Below the pieces are notes generated by a model, which ran no database searches, was not told the DNA's origin, and saw nothing but the letters and a program-made list of their open reading frames with translations. Both the position numbers and the translations under genes were made by a program. Of a stretch of 36,251 bases of DNA, positions 20,321-32,410 are shown piece after piece. Each line of letters begins with the position of its first letter. Positions within the stretch are counted from its first letter, which is position 1. The stretch comes from Penium margaritaceum. Lineage: Eukaryota > Streptophyta > Zygnematophyceae > Desmidiales > Peniaceae. The stretch lies in contig SZWC01008669.1 of NCBI GenBank assembly GCA_023375785.1, positions 23,211 to 59,461 of the forward strand, read 5' to 3'.

Positions 20321-21751
20321 TCATCTATTAGTGATCATTTAATAGCTGCTAAAGGCACCACTATGGCATCCGAGATTGTAGTGGGGAGCTTGGAGTCTTG
20401 TCCACCTCTAATAGTGACGACAGAGGTGGCAACACATGGTCATCCTTGTCTTAGATGCCATGTTGAGGAGGAAGGAATCTGCTCTCTCATGAATGACCAG
20501 GAGATCTATGTCACTACTGTCTACGAGGCATTGCTCCACGACACCTGCACACCTCATGTGGCATCTTCGTACCTCTTCACCGAGGACATTGGGAGGAGTG
20601 ACCACATACATAGGGCTTGATAGTTTGAGGTGAGGGATGTAGAGGAATGGCTTTGTGCACCATAGAGTACGATGGCTGAGTTAATCACCCTTAGACAGCG
20701 CCTCACAGGATGAGGATCCTGAAGTAGTGGGTGGTGATGACTACCTGGACAGCTTGGAGACGTCCTTCGGGTCTTCTCCATCCTTGTTCTTTGCATGTGT
20801 ACCATCTCTCTCTTCCTCTGAGTCATGCACATCTCCTCTCTGAGAGGATGAAACTTCTCCAAGTTCCCTAGGTGACCATCTTTTTCAGTCCAGGTTTTGT
20901 GGAGATGTGCCCCTTTAGGAGACACGATACCTGTACTTCCCCAGTTTCGAGGAGCAAAGATGGAGGTGGAGGTGCTACGCCGAGTGGTAGACTCCTCGTC
21001 TATTACCTAAAATGAGGTGTTGATAGTGCTCGAGAATGTTGAGGTTGAGCCTCACATAGTGACTTAGGATGATCACGAAGGGATGCGTGAGCGCGCCTCT
21101 CTTCTCTAGGATGAATTGGTTATAGCACACGAGCATCCATGTATATTGGATTGTGTAGTTGTTGTACCGACTGTAGGAGCGAGTTCCACAGGCACAGATC
21201 TAGCTCCATTTTTGCCCTCCACCTCAGGTCATTCCAGCACCATCTTCTCCACATGTACTGCTTTGGAGTCTCCTAGTTGGGACCTCAGGAACCTCCTAGA
21301 AGAGGGGGGTTCAGCCTCTCTCTCCTCTCTCAGCCATGGAGCATTTGGCAGCATCTTTGCTACTCCTGCACCCTCCGATTCCAATGCGAGTGATACCTAG
21401 GATCCTGCCAGTTGGGATCTGTGGCAGCTTCCATGTGGTGAGTGACATGCATTAGATCATGCATGAGCGAGTTGTGCACATGGTAGCCATTGTAGCCTCA
21501 TCCTCATCTCTCTAATGACGTATTGACATCTCCAGGTACCGTCGGGTGCTATGATTGTTGGATTGTTCTTCCCTGGATCATTTGAGCTAGGGGAAGATGC
21601 AATGTTATCTACACACAACAGGTTCACATCCTTCTACATGCTAGGGGGAGCAGATCTGTCCAAGCACATTGGTGTTGACGCTCAAGACTCACTCATCACG
21701 GGGAAGCATTTTTATCCTCTCACTTAGTACCTTGTCGATAGCTCTTGCAGC
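20321..21751. other. Element C interior, right part, no recognised gene
   Basis: Short open stretches occur on both strands. On the plus strand the frame ending at 20620 includes HGHPCLRCHVEEEG, and 21116-21400 gives a 94-codon Ser/Thr-rich frame. On the minus strand 20925-20554 and 20611-20408 are open and one frame has an acidic piece (HDSEEERDGTHAKNKDGED). None matches a family known to me. The region probably contains the decayed 5' part of the minus-strand acidic gene. Confidence 0.4.
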
Positions 21752-21752
21752 C

Positions 21753-22562
21753 AAGGGGGAGTGGTGGTGTTTGGACCTTGAGCTGTCCGACTCTGGTACA
21801 GTCTAATGTAGCGAGAGCCTCCTAGTTTGTGTTGATGGTTCTCCACCAACTACATTACTTCTTCTCTGGCATGTGTGGTACATTCTAGCCACATACTGCA
21901 CCCATACATGTTTGATAGAGTTTTCTCAGTTGTTGAGACCCGGGCACAAGGTGGTTTGTGCCAGTGTTCCTGGAGACCCCATAGAGATTCACCCCATAGT
22001 CTTTGACAGGTTGTTGACTCCCTTTATAGTTGAGACCCCGATACATGGTGGTTTCTATTGATACCTCAGGATACCAAGCACTTATTGATGAAGTTGTTGT
22101 TGACCCTTTACCATACATGTGAAGTTTGCATGTGGCTTAGATGGTGGTTCCCATTGACATGTTATAACGTCTCGTGAGGCCTGAACTTGCCTAGTCTGTC
22201 TAGTGTGTCACGTTGAGTCTGAGTGTTTGGGGTACATTGTATATTCTCCCGTCGGTTGAGATCCGGGCACTCGCCGGACTGTCCTGACGCCTTGGGAGAC
22301 CTCCATTGAATGGTTTCCAGTTCTATGCCATGTGCATTTCCAGATCGTGCCTTTCGGTACGACGGGGATGACGGGGCCTAGTGGGCTAGCTGCCAGTCCC
22401 CAGTACATAAGCTCTTAGTAGGGCTCATTGTACTTCCTCCCTTGATTCTTTATTCATGCATTCCACACTTAAAGAAAACTTGGTGTTGCCATTCTCTTGC
22501 TCAGTATTAGAGCTCGTGTTCTGTCTAACACGAGCTTGCATGCTCTAGAAAAAATTCAGAAC
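21753..22562 (+). repeat. Polypurine tract and 3' LTR of element C
   Basis: AAGGGGGAG (21753-21761) precedes TGGTGGTGTTTGG at 21762. The segment matches 1010-1802 in order throughout. A perfect 10-bp hairpin (22511-22520 with 22527-22536, 6-nt loop) lies near its right end. The edge at about 22562 is approximate. Confidence 0.65.
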
Positions 22563-24900
22563 CCAGCAATCACTTGGGACGCATTTATAGCATCCTACCA
22601 AGTGATTGTGGGTGGGGCCACCAAGCGTCAGTGCTTTGGCGCCAACTGGATCCGTATCAGGGATCTGCACAAGCATGGACACGGTTGAGTGGTCACAATA
22701 AGCTGTACAAAGAGACGGATGCGACTCGCATCACAAGACTCCCCCATGACCCGATGGTGCGCATGTCCATACACGTGCAAAACTCACACATGTGCGTAAC
22801 GAGATGGTCAACTCTCCATGTTTATACATCCTACTCTGAAGAACTCTTTGGTAATAGAGGAAGTGCGACCGATAGAATGACCACCATGAACTTTGCGCTC
22901 GCTAGTGTTAGGATGTCTGCCTGTTTCATGTCCATGCTGACCCAGATGGCGGAGATCACCTGTCGCTCCATAAGATGATGCTAAAAGTGATGCTAAAGAG
23001 GAATGTGCTTCGTGCTAGTATGAAACACACCATAGTCCTATGTAATGGCAAGAGCACTTTGGTTATCACATCACAAAATGAGCAAGACACAGACTGAAGT
23101 AACTCACGAAATACACACTATAGACACATTGCCTTGGCGACCCCACCTATAACGCAGCATACTCAGTTCATGATAAGCTATATGCAATGGAGCCTTGCTT
23201 GCCGCTACGCCACGACACAGTGGTGCCACCTAGTAGAAACACGTAGACAATCCGACTGCGCCCATTATGGCTCCACACCAAGTCACTATCGATGGTAGGC
23301 GTTGACTACCATCGACAAGTGTGGTCGATAGCAGAGTCCGAGGTAGAGTGTAGAGACCACGTAGTACACCACTTTTAGAACCGTGTGAAGGGCTCTCGCC
23401 CTAGGAAACTGTGAAAATGTGTAAGGAGGTTGACGAAAAAGGCAATGATAGGTCGTGTGGTAGTGACCAAGCGCCGAAGCCCGCATTCGAGTGGCGATCG
23501 AAGCAAGAGTCTGCCGACGAGCCTCACCATTCGAGGTCGCCGGTTGTTGTGCCAGTAGATGATGTCCGGCTATTACGAGGAGTTCGTTTGTGGTTTCGGC
23601 CAGTAGTGCATGGCCCTAGATTGTCCAATCGTCTCACATAGACTGGTTTTTTATGTATTCCGTATAAGTTTTTTTAATAATGTCGTTTAACATAAAAAAT
23701 CTTGTAGGTTTTTTGGTGGTGACTTCACCCTCCGCATTATTGTCAAGTGCTATAGGCTGGATCTCGATTCTGACAAGTGCGATGGAACCGAAGGCCCTCG
23801 TCGTTCCTTATATTGGCCGATCGGGCCCCACGGTTGGTGAGATCGACTGTCAAGGCCCCATAGTTGGCAAACTAGAGAAACGGGCCGTCTTATCGAGCCG
23901 ATGGACAAACTAGGGCCCTGACGTCGAACTGCCCTAATGTTAGCCTTGTCCGATATTCTTGAGTTGCAACGTGTAATGATCGCACAAACTATAGGGCCTC
24001 GTCATTGAACTCAAAACTTGCTACAACCTCGAAATTGTAGCGAATCGTAGCAAAATTTCCTCATATCTTTTGTTGTAGAGTTCTCGCCGCTGCTCATTTA
24101 TGTTGGTTTTCTCGACATAACATATGATGTCTTGAATGTGAGCCACGTCACGACACGCATGACGCCACTCTGGTCTCAAGAGTGGGAAAAGGTGAACGCT
24201 GAAAACATGCTTTTATCTTGCGTATGATCGATGGACCTGGGCGTAGAAATGTGAGCTCGTTTTAGTGAAGAGAGAAAGCAAGCATGTTCGGAATTCTGTG
24301 TGAAAATCGAGTTGTTCAGACTGATGAATCCCAACTAACCACGACTTCCGGCAGTGAATTGAGCGAGTTACGTTTGAGAGGGGTCAGAGACGGCGTGTCG
24401 TGGTTACACAAGCGCGCCTACGCCACCGCGACAAAATTCACCTACAAAAGCGCGCTCAAGACAATGGCCGGGTGCCGAATGTCAGTTTGCGTCAGACGGA
24501 TAACCGCAATCGGAACCCGCAGATTTAGGGCAAAAGAAAACCTCTTGCGGAACGAGCGATGAGTTGTAATTGCTGGACACAGACGAAGTTCGCACACGAC
24601 CGTATCACCGCTCGAGAAGTCGACGTACCGACCGCTGACTGGCTTGACCACAGAACGGAGCGGTCAACGCGATTACCAGCGTCGGAAGGACGGAGCCGGC
24701 AAGACGAGACAAAAATGTTTCCGATTCGATAACAAAAATCGGAATCGGCCTCGACATTTTGACTTCATGCGAAGGAAAACCAGCTATGGAGAGGGGTCGT
24801 CTGTCGGCAATCTTTTCTGTGTATTGCGTAAAAAAGCGCGCAAACCAGCGAAAATTATGGATTCGTTGATGAGACCGGCCGCCAGTGTGCGCTTTTGAGC
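22563..24900. other. Unassigned region, no gene recognised
   Basis: Mixed base composition with only short frames, the longest of 134 codons (22574-22978, plus) and 92 codons (24284-24562, plus; basic, C-terminal). Neither resembles a family I know, and no splice-supported gene could be built. A perfect 10-bp inverted repeat with a 7-base spacer lies at 23289-23315 (TCGATGGTAG and CTACCATCGA). Around 23820-23990 a loose motif combining GGGCC or GGCCC with AAACTA recurs several times. Confidence 0.4.
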
Positions 24901-27042
24901 CTCTCAAACAGCTGCAGAAGTGGCATCGTTCTCCTCCACTTTTTCTTATTGTTGTTATAGCTCAGAGCCGGAATCCCGCTTTCTTGGTTTTTGTTTTGCA
25001 TGATTCACGACACACAAAGTGAGGAAAGCATGAACTTCCTACATTGTGGATAAACAAATGGGGGAACACTTATATATCACTCTTTTTGTCTCTTGCATCT
25101 TGAAGGCATTCTTTACAGTTATCGGGCTCTATGGTAAGACAGATTCACACATTCCTATAAAACACATGACGAGGTGAATCAATAGATGCATGGACTTAGG
25201 AAATGAAAAAATAGCTTATAAACCTCCTATGCTAAAAAGAATCAATTGCAAACAGGTAAACACCTTGCAATTTTTTGTCCAAAGCATGTTTTGAAATACA
25301 AAATCTATTTGAAAAAACAATAAAGCACATATTTTAAAACATTTCCTCAGTGAAGAGGACTTGGGCATAATTCTTCACAATTTGGAAAGCTCTCTGGCGA
25401 TCTCTCTAATAATACATTCATCTTCAAAGGTATGAATGAAAATGTTAACGAGGATTTCATATTTAAGTTCATTCATTTTTCAACATTGTCCCAACCTAGA
25501 CTGAAACGGTATTCACGTCTACCTTTTACTTCTTCACCCAATTTGAGACTATTATTGAAATGATGTCTCAAGCAAGGCATATTGTAATGAGAAATTTTGG
25601 ATAAGAAAAGAAGAAAAACAAAACATTTCATCATCAAACTCGTATTTTGTCACTAATTAAAAGGCTTCTTCTCAATTTGTACACAAAATTTTAGCGTTGA
25701 AAATGTTAGACAATGAAAAAATAAGAAGTTGTTAAACAATTAAGAACATGGATCTTGCAATTGTTATTCGATATGCTAATTTCAAATGAAAAGCTTATGA
25801 AGTGTTGAGAGTTGTTTTTGGTGCTTCTCGTCATAAAATTCTATTAGAATCTAAAATTCATCCAGGTGGATCCTAGGTTTTTCTTTTTTATGTTAGAAAT
25901 ACCATTACATACATCAAATAGTTGATTCAGGTAAGTATTGAGAAGTTGATGTTGCTATCTTCCCCATCCCGAATGAATAGAATGAATGATGCCTGATTGT
26001 AAGAAATAGAAAACTCCTAATCTATTCACAATGTTTTTTTATGTTCTCCAAGTATATTAGAATAAATGACATGAATATGTAGTTGAAGGCATGAATTGAC
26101 TTGTACATGAAATCATACCATTTCATTCATGATTTTTTGTGATGAAATATTTTTGCGTAGCATTTATATCTATATCATAAATATTTTTTGGTTTCTAATT
26201 TCACTTGAGATTATTTCAGCATTAGAATTTAGTAATCCTAACCTATTAAGGTACTCTATGAAAGTGTAATAAAAACTTAAAATATATTTTTATGTAATCT
26301 ATGCTTATAGATTGGGCTTGAATTTTATTTTCAAGCATGAAAGGGTAAAATGGTTTTATTTGTTTGATGATATTTCTTGATTATAATAATGAGTATTTTC
26401 GTGCATCCATGATAAAAATAAAAATATTCAAGTGCATTGATGAACAAAATTCCTTCATTTTCCAATGGCACGAAGAAGTGATGTTGAAGTAGCTAATGTT
26501 GTCTTTATTTACCTTTAATCAATTTAATGCTATATGAAATTTTTTTCAAGGGAAATTTCTAGTACCTTGTTTTTTTAAGTTTCATTGTCATAATTTTATC
26601 ATTTGAAATATGTTTTTGATCTTAAACTATCAACCTTATGTGTTTGATGGTGATGGGTTTGCCACTAGAACTACTTGTGCTAGGAAATCTAGACCTTAAA
26701 TTTATTTCTCCACTAAAGGAAGCAAGAAATAGTAATTTAAAATTCATTTCTAGGTTGCATTAATGCCCTTCACTACCTTGAGGACATATTACTCATCTAC
26801 ACAAACAAATGTTTGAGGATGTTTCAATTAAAGGAAAAAAATGAAAAGATGAGGTTTACCCCTCATACCAGAATGGAGGTTGTGTTGTAAGGCTTCATGC
26901 ATCGTAAAAATCTCGTACTTGCATGGAATTCGTAGCTCCTAGTTATCTCGATTGGCAAGCATAAGATCCAAATGCCACGAGCAACCTACGTTTTGCTTTG
27001 CCGCTCCTCAATCACTTTGCAACTTGTGTGGCGGTCTTTTTC
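24901..27042. other. AT-rich gene-free block
   Basis: From about 24,990 the sequence turns strongly AT-rich, with many short A and T runs and no frame longer than a few dozen codons on either strand until about 26,950. No LTR, tRNA or organellar gene was recognised. It contrasts with the GC-rich copia block and the moderately AT-rich element D that follows. Confidence 0.55.
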
Positions 27043-27488
27043 TGTGCTCAGGGGAAATTCTTCTCTATACCCCAGAACTCTTGTACCCACTCATGACGAC
27101 CATGTTTTGGTCACTTGCAGATCTCGTTAGAACCCACGACATTTCTTAATGTGTGAAGACTAAGGAAAATGATCTCTTGAGTGACATTGACAAACCATGC
27201 GAACTCCCTTTTTTTATTTGAAGCCCTTCTCCAACTAACTAGGCACTTCTTGAGTTAGCGGTTTAGAGCACGTTGTTGCGTCACGTGAACCACGAAGTAA
27301 CCAATCAGATCAACAATGTCTCATTTTCTTCCACATGCATCTGGTATTTATGTCGCCAAGTTTTGGCACCAATACTAATGAAGTATGCTTTCTGCTTCTT
27401 AAAAATACTGAAATGATCCCGATTTTGTGAAAAGTCACAAGTTCTGTTTCCAATTGTGAATCTAACCTTCCACTCGCATAACACTTCA
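27043..27488 (+). repeat. 5' LTR of element D
   Basis: Matches 32423-32858, for example TTTTGGTCACTT, GAACCCAC, CATGCATCT, AAGTTTTGGCAC and TTGTGAAAAGT in the same order. It ends ...CTTCA just before TATCAGAGC, part of an initiator-Met primer site (27489-27497). The start at 27043 is inferred by alignment. Confidence 0.7.
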
Positions 27489-27659
27489 TATCAGAGCATG
27501 TTGGTCTAAGCAAATCAAAAGAATAATTTCCAAATCAACTCGAGACCCCCACGTGTCTTTGAACGCATCTTCGCTGACAAAACCTTCGTAGACCTTATTA
27601 CGAAGTTGGTAGACGAAGGGAGCACACTCCGCAACAGGTAGTGGTAACTAGCGAAGGCA

Positions 27660-28400
27660 CTGATGATGGCGGAAGGTACCCCACGAAGGACCTTCATTCT
27701 CATCAAGGGGGATATGCACATGACAACTGGCACTTTGATTAACAAAACCAATTTAGAGCCAGACACGCCTGACATGCCAATCTTGCCTACACTTTCAACT
27801 AACACAACTTCATCGACAACACAAAATAAGATCGCGAAGCTCATTCGCCGGCTAGTGCAAATGAAAGAATTTCAAGAAATACTTGTTAGATAATCATAAT
27901 AGTACGTCGGAAAAATATGTGACTCCAAATCCAGAGAAGCCTTACTCGTTGAACATACCGATATTGGCAAATCCTCAACTTGACTTGCTCTTCCTGAGTC
28001 GTTCGATCCTGCGAATGACAAGGGACCAACTGTCAGGATCTTCTTGATGAGATTTGAGGTATACTTCAATGCTGATAGGGTTCACTCGGATGAACCAAAG
28101 ATGAACCTTATAACCTCGCTATTGTGGTGCACGACTTTAAGTTGGTGGGCCGATCTCAGGGCCATCCAACAACAGTAGGCAACCATACGCACTAATCCAC
28201 AGGCTACCGCATCTTTCGCACTAAGCATTCTATCTGTAGAGCAAGCATACGTTTTTTGGAAAAATGTTCAAGAACACCCCAATCATGCTGGTGCGAATTC
28301 ATCTAGGCACTGATTTCTCATTTTAGCAAGCAGAACAAGAAAGAAGAGGTTTCCTGCTTGCTACAATGAAAAAAGTACCTCACATACGTGGCACAATATA
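27660..28400 (+). pseudogene. gag: Element D gag (broken)
   Basis: A plus-strand frame from 27663 (MMAEGTPRRTF) ends at TAA near 27893. Downstream, another frame from about 28000 reads FLMRFEVYFNADRVHSDEPK and then LSWWADL (about 28137-28160). This is the conserved core of gypsy capsid, where a Phe/Tyr-rich helix is followed by the Trp-Trp pair. It is cut by TAG near 28177, after which the frame resumes to about 28380. A zinc knuckle was not found. Confidence 0.65.
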
Positions 28401-29559
28401 CGTGTCATTTTCTCAAGATCATTGCCTACAATAGCCTCGTACAGGATTAAGTATGTTTTTGCCACAACATTGGACTCAAGTGAGATATTCATATAACACT
28501 CATGATTTACATCTTCACCAATGATTTGGTGTAGATCATCGCAACCGTTGATGGCATCGGCTTTGCACATTTCAACTCGAAGTTCAACAAATCCTTTTAT
28601 TGGCTCTTGAGGTATCAATCGCAATAGAACAATGGGTATTGGTCGCAAATCGAGATAGATTGACTTTCATGGTAGTTGAAAATGTTTAGCAAAAAATAAA
28701 TCAACGAACCCTTGACAACTGCAAAAGAAATGGACAAATCATGAGGAAGTGCTTGGAAAAGCAAAAAGGAGGACAGTAGTCGACAAACAGCAAAGGGCAT
28801 CGGTAAACTCTGGTTCCTGGTGTAAAACCCGCGCTAAACGATCCTCCACCTTAATGGCTACAATTGCATATTACTGAGGTTTTTGAGATCTCGGAATTTG
28901 ACATGGGATAGGAGGACAACCAACCTCCAATACAGGTAAGAGTGTAATCAAGGGGTTGCAAAAGAAGAAAAACTATGTCGACATCACTTCATTGAGGTGA
29001 ATTTCACATATTTGTATTTGATCAACTGGTGAAAAGTCAAGGTTGGAAAAGCAAACCTCAAGATTTTGAAGGAAAAACGGTTGATGGACGACTTCGAATC
29101 CGCCGAGTAAAACAACTATTACAATTGTGGTTTAGGGATCTTCATTTTGTAACTATTTGGAAATACTGCCCAATGACAAACGACAAGGTGATTCTCATGT
29201 GAGATTTCCTATACTAGCACAACGAAGAAGTTGACAAGATTCGAACATCTGTTTACATCAAACAATACTGGAAGGAGATCTCTGTACCACTTGTGTATCA
29301 GGCAAAATCCACTCAACGTGCAACAAACAACAATGGGACCGCAAAAAGTGAAACAAAAGTTACAGAGGGTAAATTCACATGAGCGACGACCATCAGGTAC
29401 ACCGATCTTGCTCGTAGTGGCAGAGGAATACATGCAGATAGGAGCCTCCACATGGTTGGTCCATGTTTATTTGAACAACACAAGTGACGAAGAAATCGCT
29501 CGTGCTAACATACCAGCCTCATCAACCTCATCAGCATCATAGTTATAAAATGTACAAGA
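28401..29559 (+). pseudogene. Element D gag-pro region, unreadable
   Basis: Between the gag core and RT, about where protease should lie, no protease DSG/DTG motif could be made out. The frame 29231-29542 (103 codons) includes basic sequence followed by MQIGASTWLVHVYLNNTSD, which may be the spacer ahead of RT. The region appears heavily decayed. Confidence 0.4.
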
Positions 29560-30420
29560 GGAGTTTGCACCGCTTCAGAAAAAAATTAAAGGGGCCTTCC
29601 CTAATGAACTACTGAGAAACCTTCCTCGCAAACGGGACATCGACCACGAAATTGAGCTCAAACCCAACAATAGACCAACCATAAAAGGGACCTCCGAGAT
29701 GAGTGATCACGAATTCATTAAGCTCAAATAACAGCTAGATGACATGATAACTCAATCTTTCATTAGACCGTGTGTCTCTTTGTACGCCACACCTGTACTT
29801 TTTATTAAGAGAAAACTGGTAAAATGCGGATGTACATAGATCAATGAGAGTTTGACAAAATCACAATCAAGAACTTCTACCCTTTACCCCGGTCGTACAA
29901 GGTTTTTGACCAACTATGTGGAGCAAATATTTTCAGCAAAACTGACCTACAATGAGGTTGCCACCAGATTCACATTGCCAATAAGGATGTTACAAAACTA
30001 CCTTTAGAACATGTTTTAGGCACTTTGAGTTCACGGTTACTCCGATTGGACTCACAAACTCCCCCCCAAGGTTTATGGCAGCGATGAACAATATTTTCCG
30101 CCCATACCTTCACGATTTTGTCATGGTATACCTAGACGACATCCTTGTGTTTTTGCCAAACCTTACAGGATCATCGACACAATCTCTGACAAGTGCTCGA
30201 GGTCCTGGAGCGTGAGAAGTTCTACAAAAATCTTTGGAAATGTGACTTTGTTCAACGCTCGATCGAGTTTCTCAAGCACATCATTGGCAGTGGACACGTA
30301 TCCATGAATCCTTAAAAAATATCTACGGTGAAGGAAAGGCCAACTTTGACAGAAGTACAGGATGAACAAGTTTTTCTTGGATTTGTCAACTATTATCATA
30401 GGTTTTTGAAGGATTAAGCT
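29560..30420 (+). pseudogene. pol: Element D reverse transcriptase (broken)
   Basis: The gypsy RT starts with the typical RDIDHEIEL block (29633-29659), then a segment ending FIRPCVSLYATPVLFIKRK. The middle is spread over several frames with stops; a [17 protein letters not shown] segment near 30110-30146 carries the catalytic Asp pair (YLDDIL at 30129-30146). The following FLKHIIGSG and FLGFVNYYHRFLKD pieces match the end of the RT and the connection. It would not give a functional enzyme. Confidence 0.87.
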
Positions 30421-30529
30421 TGAGTGTTACTTCCAATTTTCGACCTCACCTGCAAAAATTGTGAGTGGATTTGGGGAGATAGTGAAGAAGAAGCTTTTAC
30501 GTTTTTATGTTAAGTTTTGACCTCTTCGC

Positions 30530-31072
30530 GAAACCTTCAATTGGCAGATTGAAACGACTGACTTCATCATGTCTATAAACGTTGGTGATTGAGTAATTGG
30601 GGCCGTCATCCTAGAAGAGAATGGTGGGAGACAACAACCCATCGCATACATGTCACGGAAGCTTCACAAAGCAGAGCTCAAATATGTCGTACACGAGAAG
30701 GAAATGCTTGCATTTATTCATGCCTTCAAAACTTGGCGCTGTTATATGGATTGCCATAAATGTGTGGTTGAAACAGATCGACACGCCCTCAAGAACCTGA
30801 AAACATGGTTAAACCCCAGCCGAAGAAAAACTTGATTGATGAATTTCCTCGAGTCACATTTCGATTGCAAGATGAAGTATCGGCACGGGATGACAAATCT
30901 AGCGGACGCACTAAGTCGCCAACCTGATCTCACAGAGGTAAACACACTACATGTTCAAGCAGACTCATACGTGGCAACGATATTCGAACGTGGCTACGGG
31001 GACCACGGAGCCTACAACATGAAATACATCCATTTTGTAGGCCCGTATTGTTGTAGAAAGAAGAAAAAGTAG
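30530..31072 (+). pseudogene. pol: Element D RNase H (partly open)
   Basis: The gypsy RNase H reads GAVILEENGG, PIAYMSRKLH, HEKEMLAFIHAFKTWRCYM and TDRHALKNL, with TGA at 30836-30838, then continues as FLESHFDCKMKYRHGMTNL and ADALSRQPDL, the classic tail of the domain. The first catalytic Asp region (QIETTDF...) is preceded by a stop. This is one of the better kept domains. Confidence 0.87.
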
Positions 31073-32190
31073 GTTGTCGACCACGAAGACGAGGAGCTGC
31101 AACGCATGCTTCTCAAGGAATGCCACGACACCGGCCAAGGAGGCTACTTTGGAGCCAAAAGGACTTAGTTAAAACTTGACAAGTAGTATAAATGGGACAA
31201 GATGGGGTTTGACTTTGCAAACTTCCTCAAACGTTTTGACTTATGCCAGAGACATTAGGGTCGGTGCACCAAACCCCTTGGTTTGCTAAAATCACTACCG
31301 ATACCAGAAAAACTGTGGACCAACATCTCCATGGATTTTTGTGCCCGTTTTTCCAGTCACACCGGAGGGGTCCTTTGCCATGTTTGTCCTTATCGATAGG
31401 TTCTCGAAGATGGTGCATTTCATCCCGACTAGTACAGATGGAACTTCCGAAGGATAAGCACGACCATTTCTTAACCAAGTAGTGCGACTACATGGAGCAC
31501 CGTGATGAATCACAAGTGATCGAGATGCACTCTTCACTAGCCCGTTCTGGCAAGATTTGATGCAATGGTATGTGAGTTAACTTGAACTTTGAACGACGTT
31601 CCATGCGCAAAATCATGGAAAAACGGAGCAAATCAACCATAGCCTAAAACATCTCCTCAGAACCCTTTGCGAACCTCACGACATTGACTAGGTAGTGAAG
31701 TTACCGGTCGTTGAGTTTGCATACAATTCAATAGCATCTGTCATAATGGGGAAATCACCATTTGAGGTGGTTGACGGATCCGAGCCAACCACCCCTATCA
31801 TTGTATAGACTGAGAGCAACATCCTCGCCATTGACACTCATCGGCGAGAATGTTCCGCAATCTGGGAAGGAAATTGTCAACCCCTCGCAAAAACGCAAGT
31901 AGCTATGAAGCGATAGGCCGATAAACATCGACAAACCAAGATGGGTTCAAGATGGGTGACAGAGTACTGCTTACCTCTGCAACAGTCAAACTTTGCGGAT
32001 CAAGCAACCTAAAAATCAAACCCTGGTGGTTGGGACCTTTCGACATTTTTTAGATGTGCATTCCATTCATCACTAAAAACCGACTACGCAAAAACATGCT
32101 GATTCACTCGGTCTTCCACATCAGGGATCTTTGACATTACGTCAATTCGACGAAAGATTTTCCCGCACGTGTGGCACCTGCCCCGCCATC
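31073..32190 (+). pseudogene. pol: Element D integrase (broken)
   Basis: The zinc-binding N-terminus is recognisable (LLKECHDTGQGGYFGAKRT ... FDLCQR), but the second His is Tyr and one Cys of the CxxC is Phe. The core has WTNISMDF (catalytic Asp region, about 31317-31340), then in a shifted frame IDRFSKMVHFIPTS (about 31393). Later blocks include the AYNSI-like and GKSPFEVV stretch (about 31720-31770). Many TAG and TGA codons interrupt it. Confidence 0.82.
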
Positions 32191-32206
32191 CATGATAGTA
32201 GACGGC

Positions 32207-32340
32207 GATCACGAGTACGAAGTTGAGGAAATCCTCGATCACCGCCGACGAGGAGGTGAGGATTAATGTTTGTTCAAGTGGAAGAACTATGACGCAACAC
32301 ATGATAGTTGGATGCCATATAGCCAACTCTCGGACGTTGA
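32207..32340 (+). pseudogene. Chromodomain at integrase C-terminus
   Basis: The frame from 32213 reads EYEVEEILDHRRRGGED, a TAA at 32264-32266, then CLFKWKNYDATHDSWMPYSQL. This is the chromodomain pattern: a first aromatic plus EVEEILDHR, then LVKWKGY and W-P-S-L-like residues. Chromodomains bind methylated histone tails and can target integration to heterochromatin. Apart from the single stop the domain is complete. Confidence 0.8.
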
Positions 32341-32410
32341 TCCTCTTATGGACGGTTGCCGAGCCCAACTCCGGTCACGTGAGGGTAACGCAACGGGAAG
32401 TGACTGCCAG

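Larger units (their letters stand above)
1010..22562 (+). mobile_element. Outer LTR element C, interrupted by copia block
   Basis: Two diverged direct repeats of about 800 bases flank this interval (about 1010-1802 and 21762-22562). A primer-binding-like site follows the left one and a polypurine tract precedes the right one, so the element is oriented plus. Without the copia block (3232-20023) its interior is only about 3.2 kb. No reverse transcriptase, integrase or RNase H motif was found in it, so it looks like a non-autonomous large LTR derivative. Its main coding-like content is an acidic frame on the minus strand. No target-site duplication could be fixed because the exact LTR edges are uncertain. 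Confidence 0.6.
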
